Of a stretch of DNA of 64,000 bases, positions 61,973 to 64,000 are shown piece after piece. The position numbers were made by a program, and so were the translations under genes. The notes beneath the pieces were generated by a model. It ran no database searches, was not told the DNA's origin, and was given only the letters and a program-made list of their open reading frames with translations. Within the stretch, counting starts at the first letter, position 1; the number at the start of each line of letters is the position of its first letter. Origin of the DNA: an uncultured Bacteroidia bacterium (lineage in GTDB: Bacteria > Bacteroidota > Bacteroidia > Bacteroidales > F082); the NCBI GenBank assembly GCA_902785755.1, contig CACZZO010000009.1, positions 1 through 64,000 on the forward strand. The letters are read 5' to 3'.

Positions 61973-63844
61973 ATGAAAAACATTATCCAAACATTGGTTT
62001 TCCTCGTTTTGACAGGTCTTTCCCTAATGTCATTCGGCCAGCGGGAAGAGGTGTTTTTCTCAGCGCAAGGAGGGCATTATGACACCTGCTTCCTTTTGTC
62101 GATGGGTTGTCGTTCCAAAGAATACCATGTGCGCTACACCCTCAATGGTGCCACACCCGACTCCACCTCATGCCAATACGAACAACCTATCTATCTCAGC
62201 GACAGCCTATATTCGTGTTCCAATATCTTCACCATTCCCATCTGCACCAACGACTTGTTCTATCTCCCTGATTCGGTGCAACACTGCATCGTCATCCGTG
62301 CTGCCGTGTTCGATGGAAACGACAGTTGCGTAAGCCGTACTTACACCAACAGCTATTTCATCAAGGCGTTGGGATGCGACACACACGGGCTCCCCGTAGT
62401 CTCAATCTGCGCCGATTCCCTCGACTTGTTTGGCTTTGAGCAGGGAATCTTGGTGCCCGGCATCCATTTCGACTCCCTCAACCCTGAAATTTCAGGCAAC
62501 TATTTCCAAAAAGGCAGGGAATGGGAGCGCGTGTCGAATGTGGAGTTTTACGATTATTCCGACAACGGTGGTATCAACCAGATTTGCGGACTAAGGACAC
62601 ATGGCAACCGCGCCCGACGACAACCTCAGAAAGGCCTGAAAATCTATGCGAGGCAGGAATACGGCAATAAGCATTTCCATCACCAGTTCTTTGAATCCGA
62701 CTCTCTTAACTTATTCAAACGCTTGGTTATCAAACCTTTCTCTTCGCTTTATCCCTTTTCGGGCATCCAAGACTACATTTGCAGCCAAACGGCCATCGAC
62801 ATCGGCTTGGAGGCAGGCCAGTCAAGGCCAGTCGTGCTGTATCTCAATGGCGAATATTGGGGCATCTATTTCCTTCAGGAAAAGTTGGACGAGCGGTATC
62901 TTGAAAACCATTTCGGCATTAATCCAACCCAATGCGACATCGTTGGCGACTGGTTCGGTACGACCGAATACGGCGGGCCGGTCAACGATTATGGCATCCA
63001 CATCGAGTTTGAAGACATGATGAATTGGCTTGAGGCTGCTGACTTGGCAAAAGAAGAAAATTATCAATATCTTAACGAACTTGTAGACCTCAACAACTTC
63101 ATGGACTATATCATCTTTGAGACCTTTATTGCCAACACCGACTGGCCTGCAAACAACATGCGTTGCTGGAAAACGGACGGTGGCCGATGGCGCTGGATTT
63201 TCTTTGACGGCGACGCCACTTTGAACGAATACACCCTTGACTCATTAGGCAACGCCGTCCTTTTCGATGCCTTTGGCAACGCCACCTACATTGGCAACAA
63301 CATTTGGCCTTCCAGCAAAGAAGCCACGCTTTTGTTCAGAAAATGCCTTGAAAACCAAGAATTTGAAGAACAATTTGGAAACAAGTTGCTCCAATTGTGT
63401 CAAGATGTCCTCGCCTACGACAACACGGTGCAGCATTATTTCCGAATTAAGTCGATGCTGCAACCTGAAATCGGAGGACAAGCCTTCAGGTTCGGCTATC
63501 CAATCGGTGTGGACTTTTGGAATTGGGCTTGCACAATAAGCCACGACTTCCTCTTGAATCGAGCCTCAATCTTTGCTACTGAATTTATTGATTATGTGGG
63601 AATTACCGAACAGCAAGAAACGGCTTGCATTTCCGTGTACCCCAACCCAGCAAACGATGTTTTGTTTGTTCGGAAGCAGGCGATACCTCCCTATGAAAGA
63701 TACCGCATCACTAACCTGACGGGACAAAACCTGCTACGAGGCACAATCACCGCTGAAAACCAGCAGATTAATATTGAAAAACTGCCTGCGGGGATGTATT
63801 TTATTAGCGTGGGCGGGCAAACTTTGAAGTTTGTGGTGAAATAA
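61973..63844 (+). CDS. T9SS-sorted CotH-kinase-like protein
   Basis: The 623-residue precursor has a signal peptide ending MSFGQ. A short beta-rich region like the chitobiase C-terminal domain (YHVRYTLNGATPDSTS) precedes a CotH kinase-like domain from about residue 130. Hallmarks are RRQPQKGLKIYARQEYG, LYLNGEYWGIYFLQEKLDERYLE and WRWIFFDGDATLNE. CotH domains can be atypical protein kinases or structural spore-coat proteins; here secreted on the surface. The T9SS type A domain ends the protein (YPNPANDVLFVR). It is the last gene of the cluster. Confidence 0.88.
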   Translation: MKNIIQTLVFLVLTGLSLMSFGQREEVFFSAQGGHYDTCFLLSMGCRSKEYHVRYTLNGATPDSTSCQYEQPIYLSDSLYSCSNIFTIPICTNDLFYLPDSVQHCIVIRAAVFDGNDSCVSRTYTNSYFIKALGCDTHGLPVVSICADSLDLFGFEQGILVPGIHFDSLNPEISGNYFQKGREWERVSNVEFYDYSDNGGINQICGLRTHGNRARRQPQKGLKIYARQEYGNKHFHHQFFESDSLNLFKRLVIKPFSSLYPFSGIQDYICSQTAIDIGLEAGQSRPVVLYLNGEYWGIYFLQEKLDERYLENHFGINPTQCDIVGDWFGTTEYGGPVNDYGIHIEFEDMMNWLEAADLAKEENYQYLNELVDLNNFMDYIIFETFIANTDWPANNMRCWKTDGGRWRWIFFDGDATLNEYTLDSLGNAVLFDAFGNATYIGNNIWPSSKEATLLFRKCLENQEFEEQFGNKLLQLCQDVLAYDNTVQHYFRIKSMLQPEIGGQAFRFGYPIGVDFWNWACTISHDFLLNRASIFATEFIDYVGITEQQETACISVYPNPANDVLFVRKQAIPPYERYRITNLTGQNLLRGTITAENQQINIEKLPAGMYFISVGGQTLKFVVK

Positions 63845-63851
63845 CACGGAA

Positions 63852-63920
63852 CTTGTAGGGCTGTCGTACCACGGCAGCCGTCTGAAAAAAACGGCTGCCA
63901 CGATGTGGCAGTCCTACAAG
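63852..63920. repeat. Palindromic element between convergent genes
   Basis: The arms CTTGTAGGGCTG ... GCAGCCGT and ACGGCTGCC ... CAGTCCTACAAG are mostly complementary around CTGAAAAAA. It could terminate both the CotH-like gene and the gene on the opposite strand. Confidence 0.65.
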
Positions 63921-63922
63921 CA

Positions 63923-64000
63923 TCAATAATTCAGCCCGAAAGCCCAAATGGGAATCACATTGCCGTAGCCATATTCGATGTCGTCCTTCACTACATAGCC
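63923..64000 (-). CDS. Partial gene running off the right edge
   Basis: Only the last 25 codons are inside the window: GYVVKDDIEYGYGNVIPIWAFGLNY and a stop at 63923-63925. A final aromatic residue after an aromatic-rich strand would suit an outer-membrane beta-barrel, but the fragment is too short to assign a family. Confidence 0.4.
   Translation of the reverse strand, partial: GYVVKDDIEYGYGNVIPIWAFGLNY

Overview
The window looks like a chromosomal segment of a Bacteroidota genome, most likely order Bacteroidales. The reasons are: six proteins with signal peptides and C-terminal type IX secretion (T9SS) type A sorting domains; many start regions preceded by the Bacteroidetes sigma factor box TAnnTTTG; the lineage-typical order ftsX-DUF3098-uppP-truB-queA and DUF3822-rsmD; an S46 dipeptidyl-peptidase, a SusB-like GH97 enzyme, an OstA-like outer-membrane protein and DUF3244 lipoproteins. 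I saw no rRNA, tRNA, CRISPR array, transposase or integrase.

Layout. 1-4.7 kb: two T9SS surface proteins, then gpmA. 4.7-5.5 kb: Abi/HEPN locus A with a divergent hairpin RNA. 5.5-10 kb: an OstA-like protein, a damaged mazG, a DUF4143 ATPase between two 61-bp direct repeats, a second mazG tail, and a toxin-antitoxin-like pair. 10-19.5 kb: lipoprotein, C69 peptidase and glnS, a BECR-fold protein, a PIF1-like helicase, PspC. 19.9-25.6 kb: an ATPase with a nuclease-like tail, a TPR/HTH membrane regulator with three small lipoproteins, ruvC. 25.6-31.9 kb: a T9SS protein, an EFR1-type ferredoxin, then an apparent defence island (higBA, DUF262-HNH protein, EcoRI-type adenine methyltransferase, a large structured element in its leader, and a deleted Abi gene, locus C). 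31.9-50.9 kb: mostly housekeeping and metabolism (MATE, Gre-Nudix fusion, S46 peptidase, MalQ, OlsF-like acyltransferase, rsmD, GH97, L,D-transpeptidase, ftsX-uppP-truB). 50.9-52.9 kb: Abi/HEPN locus B sits between truB and a frameshifted queA. 53-56.3 kb: glyS and another ATPase. 56.5-63.8 kb: three T9SS proteins and a TPR/HTH regulator. A gene running off the right edge follows.

The most notable system is the set of three Abi_2-family loci. Each has the same small cassette beside it: a TAnnTTTG promoter box, 10-11 nt later a hairpin with a 22-26 nt loop, then a T-tract. At loci A and B the cassette points away from the toxin-like HEPN gene; at locus C it points the same way, and there the gene has lost the segment expected to carry the HEPN active site. 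This fits RNA-controlled AbiF-type toxins, a family reported as related to the ancestor of Cas13. A second unexplained element is a roughly 170-bp sequence (30987-31156) with six perfect helices, lying in the probable leader of the methyltransferase operon.

Many longest reading frames begin upstream of a clear promoter box. In those cases I chose the first sensible start after the box.
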